A stretch of 7,577 bases of DNA from Rubrobacteraceae bacterium (lineage in GTDB: Bacteria; Actinomycetota; Rubrobacteria; Rubrobacterales; Rubrobacteraceae), in NCBI GenBank assembly GCA_021156345.1, contig JAJNDJ010000074.1, positions 1 to 7,577 of the forward strand. The letters run 5' to 3'. Position numbers and translations under genes: made by a program. Below the pieces are notes generated by a model. It was not told the origin of the DNA. It did not search any database and was given only the letters and a program-made list of their open reading frames with translations. Shown here piece after piece: positions 1-5,452 of the stretch. Every line of letters starts with the position of its first letter. Position 1 is the stretch's first letter.

Positions 1-1
1 C

Positions 2-1069
2 TCTCTGGGCGCGACGTTCAACGCTATGGCAGTCTCCCTCAAGGGGGCTTTCGACCAGATAGAGCAGGAGAAGGAGCGCGGGAGCGCCATACTCGACGGT
101 ATGACGGACGCGGTCATCGGTGTGGACAGAGACCTGAACCCGGTCTTTTTGAACCCCCGCGCAAGGAAGCTCCTCGAGTCATCCGACCATGCCTTCCACA
201 ATCGCCTGCAGGAGGTACTCGCCAAGACCCGATACAGCGGTCCCGTGACAGAGGCCGGGGCGAAGGCGGGGGACAGGATCATCGAGATCCGGGCTGCCCC
301 CCTCGAGGACGGGGCGCTCGCCATCCTGCGCGACGTCACTGAGGAGCGCCATATGCAACGCGTCAAGGCCGAGTTTATCGCCAACGCTTCCCACGAGCTC
401 AAGACACCTCTGACGGCCCTCTCCGGCTACCTGGAGATGCTCGAGGATGAGGAGGATGAACGGGTCAGGGCGGAGTTCCTGAACGACATGCGAGCCCAGA
501 CCAGGCGCCTGCAGAGCCTGGCACGCACGCTGCTCGACCTCTCGCGCCTCGACGCCAACGCCGTCACGTTCCGAAAGGAGGAGGTCGACCTCGAAGACCT
601 GCTCCACGAGCTGCGCAGGGACTTCGGCTACACGGGCCGCTCACTGAACATCAGGGCCGAGGAGGATGTGCCGCCCGTGGAGACAGACCCGAACCAGCTA
701 CACAGGGCTCTCGCTATCCTCGTGGACAACGCCCTCAAATACTCGGATGAGGGGTCGCCCGTCGACCTCGGCCTCTCCCTCCAAGATGGGCGGGTCGTTA
801 TCAGCGTAAGGGACCGCGGTTGCGGCATCCTGGAATCCGAGATACCCCACATCTTCAACCGTTTCTACCGAGCCCAGGGTTCGTCGCGCGCTGATGGTAC
901 AGGCCTCGGACTGGCCCTCGCCCATGAGATCACAGACCACCTCGGTGGTGAGATCCAGGTTCAAAGCCGCCCCGACGCCGGAAGTATCTTCTCCGTTCTA
1001 CTCCCCCTGGCCGCAGACCCCCCTGGCAAGAACGGGAGCCGCGCTCTTAAGTCTCTGCCTGAGGTATAG
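2..1069 (+). CDS. PhoR/ResE-type sensor histidine kinase, 5'-truncated by the window
   Basis: This is the C-terminal part of a membrane two-component sensor kinase that would autophosphorylate on His and pass phosphate to a response regulator, probably encoded upstream outside the window. The frame is open to the left edge, and the residues before the Met at 26 (LGATFNAM) look like the end of a HAMP linker, so that Met is internal. Numbering from it, a PAS-like domain covers about 20-108. The HisKA H-box FIANASHELKTPL has its phospho-acceptor at H123 (bases 392-394). The HATPase region has an N-box with N235 (DNALKYS), a G1 box DRGCGI (263-268), an F-box FNRFYRA and a G2 box GTGLGLALA (291-299). 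All catalytic boxes are intact. The family call is firm; the stimulus and partner regulator cannot be seen. The next gene is convergent. Confidence 0.93.
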   Translation, partial: SLGATFNAMAVSLKGAFDQIEQEKERGSAILDGMTDAVIGVDRDLNPVFLNPRARKLLESSDHAFHNRLQEVLAKTRYSGPVTEAGAKAGDRIIEIRAAPLEDGALAILRDVTEERHMQRVKAEFIANASHELKTPLTALSGYLEMLEDEEDERVRAEFLNDMRAQTRRLQSLARTLLDLSRLDANAVTFRKEEVDLEDLLHELRRDFGYTGRSLNIRAEEDVPPVETDPNQLHRALAILVDNALKYSDEGSPVDLGLSLQDGRVVISVRDRGCGILESEIPHIFNRFYRAQGSSRADGTGLGLALAHEITDHLGGEIQVQSRPDAGSIFSVLLPLAADPPGKNGSRALKSLPEV

Positions 1070-1105
1070 CTTACGCTTTAGCGGCTCAAGGGGTACAATA
1101 CATTT

Positions 1106-1159
1106 GGGGTAGCATGGCCTCCGTAGATTCTCCCCCCTCCCTACGGACCGTGCTGCCCC
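1106..1159 (+). ncRNA. Long structured hairpin with C-rich loop (candidate small RNA or terminator)
   Basis: In the gap between the convergent kinase and M50 genes, bases 1106-1117 (GGGGTAGCATGG) pair with 1148-1159 (CCGTGCTGCCCC) over 12 positions, two of them G-U in the + strand RNA. Inside this, CCGTAG (1121-1126) pairs perfectly with CTACGG (1141-1146). The apical loop of 14 bases contains TCCCCCCTCC. A TACAAT box at 1094-1099 would start a transcript almost exactly at 1106, though no good -35 box is visible. C-rich loops occur in actinobacterial small RNAs such as the 6C RNA, but the second C-rich loop of that class is not seen here. A bidirectional terminator is the main alternative; neither side has a T-run. 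The structure is seen directly, the RNA-gene status is inferred. Confidence 0.35.
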
Positions 1160-1168
1160 TTCATGAGC

Positions 1169-1206
1169 TATTCAGCAAGTCACACTTCAGCAAGCAAAGA
1201 GCTGAC
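1169..1206. repeat. TCAGC-octamer repeat, copy A (downstream end of the M50 gene)
   Basis: The units are TATTCAGC, AAGTCAC (one base short) and ACTTCAGC, followed by AAGCAAAGAGCTGAC. The copy matches the element at 1874-1912 at about 31 of 36 positions from the first TCAGC on, with one single-base gap. It also forms a hairpin: AGCAAGTCA (1174-1182) is the exact reverse complement of TGACTTGCT (1203-1211), which touches the M50 stop codon. It could therefore work as the M50 transcript end. Both copies have the same orientation relative to the gene. Confidence 0.65.
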
Positions 1207-1210
1207 TTGC

Positions 1211-1852
1211 TCAAAGGACCACGGGGAGACCGAGAAGGGTCAGGAGGGGTCGTACGGGGGCGAGCAGGATGCTCAAGACGGGGAGCTTGGTCACGAACGA
1301 GATCAGGATGATGCCGAGCAGGATCATGGGTCCGTACTGGTTCATGAAGTCTACAAAGCCGTCAAGGGCGCGCGGCAGGAAAGGGAAGATCACCTTCGAA
1401 CCGTCGAGCGGGGGGATCGGGATCAGGTTGAAGACGAAGAGCAGGGCGTTGGTGAAGGCGACCATGACCACGAGTATGAACAGGTAGCCATCCTGATCTC
1501 TGAAGGGTGGAAGCAGATACAGGGCTGCGCACACGGCCACGATCAGGAGGTTCGAGACGGGTCCTGCGAGAGCGACGGCCACGGGTCCGAACACGCCACC
1601 CCGGAGCTTGGAGGGTACCACCGGCGTTGGCCTGCCCCACCCGAAGCCGGCCAAGAGAAGCATCATGCTGCCCAGCAGGTCGAGGTGTGAGGCGGGGTTC
1701 AGGGTCACCCTACCGTCGCGATAGGCCGTATCGTCCCCGAGGAAGTAGGCCGAGGTCGCGTGGGACGCCTCGTGCACCGTTATACCTATGACCAGGCCGA
1801 GGAGGAAGGCCACAGCGGCGGACGCGTTCCATTGGAAGAGGCTCAAGAACAT
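1211..1852 (-). CDS. Site-2 protease family (M50) intramembrane metalloprotease
   Basis: This is a small polytopic zinc protease of the M50/S2P family, expected to cut membrane-embedded substrates; none can be named. The 213-residue product has five or six hydrophobic segments (about 12-26, 53-74, 88-111, 123-147, 174-207). The first carries the zinc motif HEASH (H27, E28, H31). The conserved second motif NLIPIPPLDG (142-151) supplies the third zinc ligand, D150. The layout and length fit the compact YwhC/Rip2-like subgroup, which has no PDZ or CBS domain, so the gene looks complete and active. The ATG at 1852 has no Shine-Dalgarno. A TATCAT box ends ten bases before it, suggesting leaderless translation. 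The gene is convergent with the kinase and lies downstream of the M23-like gene on the same strand, but each has its own promoter candidate. A TCAGC-octamer repeat flanks each end. Confidence 0.93.
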   Translation of the reverse strand: MFLSLFQWNASAAVAFLLGLVIGITVHEASHATSAYFLGDDTAYRDGRVTLNPASHLDLLGSMMLLLAGFGWGRPTPVVPSKLRGGVFGPVAVALAGPVSNLLIVAVCAALYLLPPFRDQDGYLFILVVMVAFTNALLFVFNLIPIPPLDGSKVIFPFLPRALDGFVDFMNQYGPMILLGIILISFVTKLPVLSILLAPVRPLLTLLGLPVVL

Positions 1853-1862
1853 AGACGTTCGT

Positions 1863-1868
1863 ATGATA
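1863..1868 (-). promoter_or_regulatory. -10 box of a putative leaderless M50 promoter
   Basis: Read on the minus strand this is TATCAT, five of six matches to TATAAT, with ten bases between it and the M50 ATG. A start site about seven bases downstream would leave almost no 5' leader, in keeping with the missing Shine-Dalgarno. No convincing -35 box is found; its place is taken by the TCAGC-octamer repeat at 1874-1912, which could be a regulator site. Confidence 0.4.
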
Positions 1869-1873
1869 CACGC

Positions 1874-1912
1874 ATGTCAGCGAGTCAGCACTTCAGCCAA
1901 CAAAAAGCTGAC
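1874..1912. repeat. TCAGC-octamer repeat, copy B (upstream of the M50 gene)
   Basis: Three tandem octamers ending in TCAGC (ATGTCAGC, GAGTCAGC, ACTTCAGC) are followed by CAACAAAAAGCTGAC. GTCAGC at 1876-1881 (allowing for the leading G at 1876) pairs with GCTGAC at 1907-1912, so the element can fold. It is the partner of the copy at 1169-1206 and covers the -35 region of the M50 promoter candidate. The coupling to that promoter is an inference. Confidence 0.65.
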
Positions 1913-1927
1913 CAGATGACAAGCGAA

Positions 1928-1965
1928 AGCCGAAGGCTGGCGCGAGCTGCCGAAAGCAGAGCGCC
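1928..1965 (-). terminator. Putative terminator of the M23-like gene (two hairpins)
   Basis: Directly after the stop codon on the minus strand, GGCGC and GCGCC (1939-1943 with 1961-1965) enclose an inner CTGC/GCAG stem. A second short hairpin, AGCC-TTC-GGCT, follows and runs into a T-rich stretch (TTTCGCTTGT). The T-run is imperfect, so this could also be plain stabilising structure. Confidence 0.4.
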
Positions 1966-2808
1966 TTAGCCGGACTTGGAGACATAGACGGTGACGTGGT
2001 TGCCGGCGTCGGTAGTGTAAGAGGAGAGTTGGGGCTCCAGGACTTCAGCCGAGTCAGCCACGGTACCTAGTTCGGTCTTACCGGCCGTGACGGAGTCGTT
2101 GACGCCCGCTTCGCCGTCGCTACGCACCAGGGCGACGCTAAGGCGGACGTCAGGATTGGCGTCTGGTTTTATCTCTATGACGTTAGCGTTCTGAACCATA
2201 GGGTCGGGACGGATCGCCGTGACCGTGCCTGTCACAGGGGTGTAGACGGTGGTCCCCGTCGCTGCGCCGACGTCGACGGCACCGGTCTGTGGTCCACCCC
2301 GACCTGCGGCGTCCATGACGTAGTAGTGAATCCTCTCCGGTGTCTCTCCGCTGAGTAGCAGGCCGAGGACGACATTGGCCGAGAGGTTCTTGCCTCGCGG
2401 TTCCATTGCGGCGAGGCTCTCGCCCTCGGGATGGTACCCGAGCCCGGTGAGGCTCGCGGGACGGATCGGGGTGGAGATACTTACTGCTGAGGCTTGCGCC
2501 AGCACAGTGGCGGGACCAGCGTTGTTCGGGTCGATAGGGACGGCGCGCTCTGACGTGTCCGAAGCCTTGGTCTGGACGAAAACAGCGAAGACCAGCGCGA
2601 CGGCGCCGAGCACCAGCAGGGAAACGGCCATAAAGCGCCTTCGCCTGTAGACTTCGCCCCGCTTCGCCTTTCTGGTCTCGCGCAACTCGATAAAGCTGCT
2701 CTCGGTGCGTTCGCCCGCTGGGCCTGGTCGTGCGGTTATACGCCGATGGACCGGCGCTTCCCGCCGACCCCCAAGATGTTGGGCCCCCTGTGCGTTTCCC
2801 CCTCTCAT
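1966..2808 (-). CDS. Membrane-anchored M23/LytM-like protein, probably catalytically inactive
   Basis: The 280-residue product has a basic cytoplasmic N-terminus, one membrane anchor (about 60-80, preceded by RRRR) and an exported C-terminal domain. Residues about 160-276 follow the M23 peptidase pattern: GAVDVGAATGTTVYTPVTG (176-194) mirrors the usual HxGxDIaaptGTpVyAp stretch, and GNHVTVYV (269-276) sits where GxHLHFEV is expected. The first zinc His is missing, the HxH has become H271-V-T273 and the mid-domain His is not seen; only D179 remains. This fits a degenerate LytM domain used for binding or regulation, as known for EnvC/NlpD-type activators, rather than hydrolysis. The role is an inference. 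The ATG at 2808 is chosen because a near-consensus promoter ends 11 bases before it, implying a leaderless mRNA. Starts at Leu42 (TTG) or Met60 are less likely alternatives, the latter losing the anchor's flanking charge. The gene is divergent from the AI-2E operon. Confidence 0.85.
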   Translation of the reverse strand: MRGGNAQGAQHLGGRREAPVHRRITARPGPAGERTESSFIELRETRKAKRGEVYRRRRFMAVSLLVLGAVALVFAVFVQTKASDTSERAVPIDPNNAGPATVLAQASAVSISTPIRPASLTGLGYHPEGESLAAMEPRGKNLSANVVLGLLLSGETPERIHYYVMDAAGRGGPQTGAVDVGAATGTTVYTPVTGTVTAIRPDPMVQNANVIEIKPDANPDVRLSVALVRSDGEAGVNDSVTAGKTELGTVADSAEVLEPQLSSYTTDAGNHVTVYVSKSG

Positions 2809-2819
2809 ACTGGGCCGGG

Positions 2820-2848
2820 ATTATACAGAGGGGCATGCTGAGTGTAAA
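2820..2848 (-). promoter_or_regulatory. Strong housekeeping-type promoter for the M23-like gene
   Basis: On the minus strand there is a -35 box TTTACA (2843-2848, five of six), a 17-base spacer and a perfect -10 box TATAAT (2820-2825). The expected start site is near 2813, only about five bases before the ATG at 2808, so the transcript should be nearly leaderless. It is the best promoter match in the window. Confidence 0.75.
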
Positions 2849-2872
2849 CTCGCGCGCCGCCTCGTCAGGGGC

Positions 2873-2881
2873 TGGTATATT
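2873..2881 (+). promoter_or_regulatory. Extended -10 promoter candidate for the AI-2E operon
   Basis: TGGTATATT is an extended -10 element (TGn followed by TATATT). A transcript would begin near 2888, giving a short leader before the GTG at 2912. No -35 match is present. It lies back to back with the M23-like promoter, about 25 bases from that gene's -35 box. Confidence 0.4.
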
Positions 2882-2911
2882 TCGTATCGTAGAGATCCGA
2901 TCGGAGTCCGG

Positions 2912-4075
2912 GTGTCAGCCAGAAAACTGGTCGTTTCGACATACCTGCAGTACATCGTGCTCGCGGTGGGGATCCTACTGCTGGTGTCCTTTGTGCGCCA
3001 GGTCAGCGGCGTGCTGCTGACCTTCCTGGCCGCCGGTGTCCTGGCCTACACTTTGAATCCCCTCGTGCGTCGTCTAGAAGGACTGCGGATACCGAGGGTT
3101 ATAGCCGTGATCGGGGTGTTCCTCGTCTTGATCTTCGTCGTCGTTGTGACGTTGCTTCTGATCATCGTTCCATCGGTCGGGCAGGTACAGATCGTGGTCA
3201 GTAACCCGCAAGATCTCGTCGACCAGGTCATCGCTATGCTCAATCGGATCCAGGACGTGCCCTACGTCGGCCGGTACGTGGCCGAGTTGGATCAGGATCG
3301 GATCCTGCAACTCCTGAAGGCAAACGCGCCGTCGGCGGAACAGGTCGCCAACGTTGCGACAGGCGTCATCGGTGGGGTGTTCGGAGTCTTCGGGACCCTG
3401 TTCAATTTGCTGCTGATGGTGCTTGTCTCAGTGTACCTGCTGTTGGAGCGGGAGAAGATCACCCGCGCTCTGCTGAATACGATTCCCGAGACGGTCCGTG
3501 ACCAGAGCCTGGAGCTATTCTATGCGGTCGAGCAGACGCTCGTCAGGTACCTGAGGGGGCAGATCTTCCTGTGCGCCATCATGGGTCTTATTGGAGCGGG
3601 GATAATGTACTTCACCGTCGGGAAGTATGCCCTCCCTGTGGGAGCCTGGGTTGCGGCGACGGAGATCATTCCCGTCATAGGGGCCTTCCTCGGGGCCGTG
3701 CCCGCGGTCGCGATCGCGCTCTTCGTTCCCCAAGGGGGGTTTGTCCAGGCCCTGATCGTCGCCGGGCTCTTCCTGGTAGCCCAGCAGTTGGAAGGCAACG
3801 TGCTGGTGCCGAGGATACAGGGCGGCTCGGTGGGGGTCCATCCGCTCTGGGTGCTCTTCGCCACGCTGGCCGGAACGGCACTCTACGGGCTGATCGGCGC
3901 CGTCTTCGCCGTCCCCGTAGTCGCCATCATCGCAGCGACGCTCCGCTACCTGCGCGGGACCCTGATCTTCGAACGCTGGGGGAAACCGCCTGTCAAGCCT
4001 GTCGAGGAGCCGGAAGCGGGCACGCCGGCTGCCAGGCTGGGCGCCGGCGGGGACCGCAAGGAGGACGACAAATGA
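2912..4075 (+). CDS. AI-2E family transporter (PerM/UPF0118-like membrane protein)
   Basis: This is a polytopic inner-membrane protein of the AI-2E (formerly UPF0118) family. Members export small molecules or exchange ions, and the name from AI-2 export does not fix the substrate. From the GTG at 2912 the product has 387 residues, the normal family size. Hydrophobic segments lie at about 12-27, 30-50, 61-86, 152-177, 216-236, 240-272, 276-292 and 308-345. The long soluble loop (about 87-150) and the conserved NVLVPRIQGGSVGVHPL stretch (296-312) are family hallmarks. The frame stays open back to 2705, but that would overlap the divergent gene. The GTG is chosen for its GGAG at 2903-2906 and because the family's first helix starts just after it. 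The C-tail (from about 357) is charged and Pro-rich. The stop overlaps the next start as ATGA, so the two genes are translationally coupled. Confidence 0.9.
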   Translation: MSARKLVVSTYLQYIVLAVGILLLVSFVRQVSGVLLTFLAAGVLAYTLNPLVRRLEGLRIPRVIAVIGVFLVLIFVVVVTLLLIIVPSVGQVQIVVSNPQDLVDQVIAMLNRIQDVPYVGRYVAELDQDRILQLLKANAPSAEQVANVATGVIGGVFGVFGTLFNLLLMVLVSVYLLLEREKITRALLNTIPETVRDQSLELFYAVEQTLVRYLRGQIFLCAIMGLIGAGIMYFTVGKYALPVGAWVAATEIIPVIGAFLGAVPAVAIALFVPQGGFVQALIVAGLFLVAQQLEGNVLVPRIQGGSVGVHPLWVLFATLAGTALYGLIGAVFAVPVVAIIAATLRYLRGTLIFERWGKPPVKPVEEPEAGTPAARLGAGGDRKEDDK

Positions 4076-4683
4076 CTATCCCTCACCGCGAACCCCGGAA
4101 ACCCTCCTTCAGAGAGGCTTCGAAGGACGCGCTCCTTCTCGTCCTGCATCCACTCGTCCGGTGGCTCTCTGTCATGCGGGTTCGCCCCGACACGCTCACG
4201 GTTATCGGCTGGACCCTGGCGCTCTTTTCCGCGGTGCTTTTCGGCCTGGGATACGCGAGGATCGCCGGTGCGGTGATGCTCCTGGGGGGGCTCTTCGACG
4301 CGCTCGATGGAGCCGTCGCCCGCGAGTCGAACAGGATGAGCTCCTTCGGCGCCTTTCTCGACTCGACCCTGGATCGACTCTCGGAGTCGGCGGTCTTCGT
4401 CGGCCTGATCTTCTTCTACGCCAGCACGGCCCACCCCTACGGAGCTCTACTCGCCGCTGTGGCGATGACGTTCTCACTCCTTACCTCTTACGCCCGCGCC
4501 CGCGCCGAAGGCCTCGATATAGACTGCGAGGTCGGACTGCTGGAGCGCGCAGGGAGGATCGTGATCCTCTCGGTGTTCTCGATAGTCGGCCTGCCGACGG
4601 TCGGCCTCGGCCTACTCGCGGCAGGAGCCCTCGTAACCACAGCCCAGCGCATCCTCCATGTCCGCCGTGCGACCCGCAGATAA
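4072..4683 (+). CDS. CDP-alcohol phosphatidyltransferase
   Basis: This integral membrane enzyme moves a phosphatidyl group from a CDP-diacylglycerol-type donor to an alcohol in phospholipid synthesis. The full CDP-alcohol motif is present in the 203-residue product: D76, D79-G80, A83-R84, then eight residues to G93, D97 and D101, so it should be active. Hydrophobic segments at about 42-60, 64-78, 104-119, 124-139 and 162-190 fit the six-helix fold. The acceptor cannot be read from the motif. The style (RPDTLTVIG before the motif, DSTLDR at its end) resembles actinobacterial phosphatidylinositol-phosphate synthases and their archaeal relatives, while PGP synthase (pgsA) remains possible. The ATG has an excellent AAGGAGG at 4058-4064 and overlaps the transporter stop by an ATGA. 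The final 26 bases overlap the next gene. Confidence 0.92.
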   Translation: MTIPHREPRKPSFREASKDALLLVLHPLVRWLSVMRVRPDTLTVIGWTLALFSAVLFGLGYARIAGAVMLLGGLFDALDGAVARESNRMSSFGAFLDSTLDRLSESAVFVGLIFFYASTAHPYGALLAAVAMTFSLLTSYARARAEGLDIDCEVGLLERAGRIVILSVFSIVGLPTVGLGLLAAGALVTTAQRILHVRRATRR

Positions 4684-5176
4684 GGAGACCCGCAACGCGG
4701 CCGGCGACTACACCAGTAAGACGGCGTACGAAGTCTCCCGCCTCTCCAGCCGCATGAAAGAGGGAGGACATCCAGCCCCACTCGGAGATCCCACCTCAGG
4801 GGTCGTGCTCGTACTCGAAAAGCCCTTCGGCCCCAGCACCCTCGAAGCCCTCGAACTCAGCCTGCAGGCCCTCAGATTGCAACAAGCCTACGTTACGTAC
4901 GAGTCGACCGGGCTGCTGGCACAGGAGATTCAAACCACAGAACCTATCGTCCTCGTGGCAATAGGTGCCGGCGCCGCCCGCGATATCGACGCCATCGACT
5001 ACCCGCTCGTCAGGCAACCCTTCTCAGAAGCGGAACCTGGTGTGTGGTTCCCCTGGACGAAGGGCACGAAAGGCCTCCTCACACCCGCCCTCGCCCCGGC
5101 GCTGGACGACGACGCAGCCAAACGACGCTTCTGGCTGGCCTTCCTGACCCTGAGAAACCTCACAAACAGACCATGA
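4658..5176 (+). CDS. Unrecognised 172-aa protein, possibly a degenerate UDG-fold relative
   Basis: I do not recognise this family with confidence. The product is soluble, without signal peptide or membrane segment; residues 1-47 are polar and probably disordered. The core starts with a strand (GVVLVLEKPFGP, 48-59) and helix. It continues with QAYVTYES (76-83), LLAQEIQTTEPIVLVAIGAGAA (86-107) and a C-terminal GLL...KRRFWLAF. This order loosely recalls uracil-DNA glycosylase-superfamily proteins (PFvGpaG, then vyvTn, then lxxEIxxlxPxvivaLGxxAa). The catalytic GEAPG-type motif and the HPS-type motif are both missing, so no glycosylase activity should be assumed. The start at 4658 overlaps the lipid-synthesis gene by 26 bases and has no clear Shine-Dalgarno. 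AAGGAG at 4682-4687 has no start codon at a useful distance. Position suggests the last gene of the AI-2E operon. Confidence 0.65.
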   Translation: MSAVRPADKETRNAAGDYTSKTAYEVSRLSSRMKEGGHPAPLGDPTSGVVLVLEKPFGPSTLEALELSLQALRLQQAYVTYESTGLLAQEIQTTEPIVLVAIGAGAARDIDAIDYPLVRQPFSEAEPGVWFPWTKGTKGLLTPALAPALDDDAAKRRFWLAFLTLRNLTNRP

Positions 5177-5256
5177 TTTCCCACCATACCCACGAAACCA
5201 CCCGAAACGTACTCTACAGATAACGCTTTTCAACCACGTTACAAGTATTAAGTTTT

Positions 5257-5282
5257 GTTAATCATCTATTTCGTATGGGAAA
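5257..5282 (+). promoter_or_regulatory. Candidate sigma-B/sigma-F-type promoter of the NlpC/P60 gene
   Basis: GTTAAT (5257-5262), a 14-base spacer and GGGAAA (5277-5282) match the general-stress sigma pattern GTTTWW-N12-15-GGGWAW at eleven of twelve positions. The -10 box lies inside the left arm of the GTATGGG/CCCATAC inverted repeat, which could be an operator. The expected leader would be about 165 bases, long enough for leader control. Confidence 0.35.
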
Positions 5283-5298
5283 CACAGATTCCCCATAC
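5273..5298. promoter_or_regulatory. Inverted repeat over the putative promoter (possible operator)
   Basis: GTATGGG and CCCATAC form a perfect 7-base inverted repeat with a 12-base centre. No T-run follows, so a terminator is unlikely. The two half-sites are about two helical turns apart (19 bases start to start), as for a dimeric repressor. No regulator is identified in the window. Confidence 0.35.
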
Positions 5299-5437
5299 TT
5301 AAGCCACTTTCAAAAGCGGGAGGAACGCTGGAGACGGTGGGGTGCATTGCACAACATATAGTGTTCTTCTAAAGTGCCCGCCCTAGGAGGGGGGATTCTC
5401 TAGCAGGTCCCCTTACAAAATTTACATAACCTACTGG

Positions 5438-5443
5438 AAGGAG
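5438..5443 (+). promoter_or_regulatory. Ribosome-binding site fixing the start at 5453
   Basis: AAGGAG with a nine-base spacing to the ATG at 5453 is a strong Shine-Dalgarno. It shows that the real start of the NlpC/P60 gene is at 5453, in the signal-peptide frame, and not the in-frame ATG at 5551, which has no such site. Confidence 0.75.
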
Positions 5444-5452
5444 CCTGGGCGT

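Larger units (their letters stand above)
5177..5452. other. AT-rich gene-free stretch with inverted repeats
   Basis: This 276-base gap is clearly richer in A and T than the rest of the window, especially 5219-5300. It contains a GTATGGG/CCCATAC inverted repeat (5273-5279 with 5292-5298), the palindrome GTGCATTGCAC (5342-5352), a GGGGA/TCCCC pair in the leader, and a near-direct repeat CTAGGAGG / CTAGCAGG. No credible coding frame is seen and no clear terminator follows the upstream operon. It is the control region of the NlpC/P60 gene downstream. Confidence 0.6.

Noticed and set aside
1106..1159. tRNA-like or known RNA-family reading of the hairpin
   Set aside because: No cloverleaf, anticodon arm or T-loop can be drawn, and the second C-rich loop required for 6C RNA is absent; it was kept only as an unnamed structure.
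1163..1690. Plus-strand frame of 175 codons opposite the M50 gene
   Set aside because: It is highly charged and low in complexity, and lies antisense to a gene with intact zinc motifs; the expected shadow of a hydrophobic protein.
2705..2911. N-terminal extension of the AI-2E frame
   Set aside because: It would run antisense through the start of the M23-like gene and across both promoters. It is not membrane-like, and the GTG at 2912 has a ribosome site at the right distance.
5337..5372. Possible 11-codon leader peptide (GTG start, TAA stop)
   Set aside because: A GGAG lies three bases before the GTG, too close, and nothing in the peptide suggests attenuation.
5177..5452. c-di-AMP (ydaO-type) riboswitch before the NlpC/P60 gene
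   Set aside because: Such riboswitches often precede actinobacterial wall hydrolases, but the conserved ydaO blocks, including the terminal CAGCUAACCUCGU-like stretch, are not found here.
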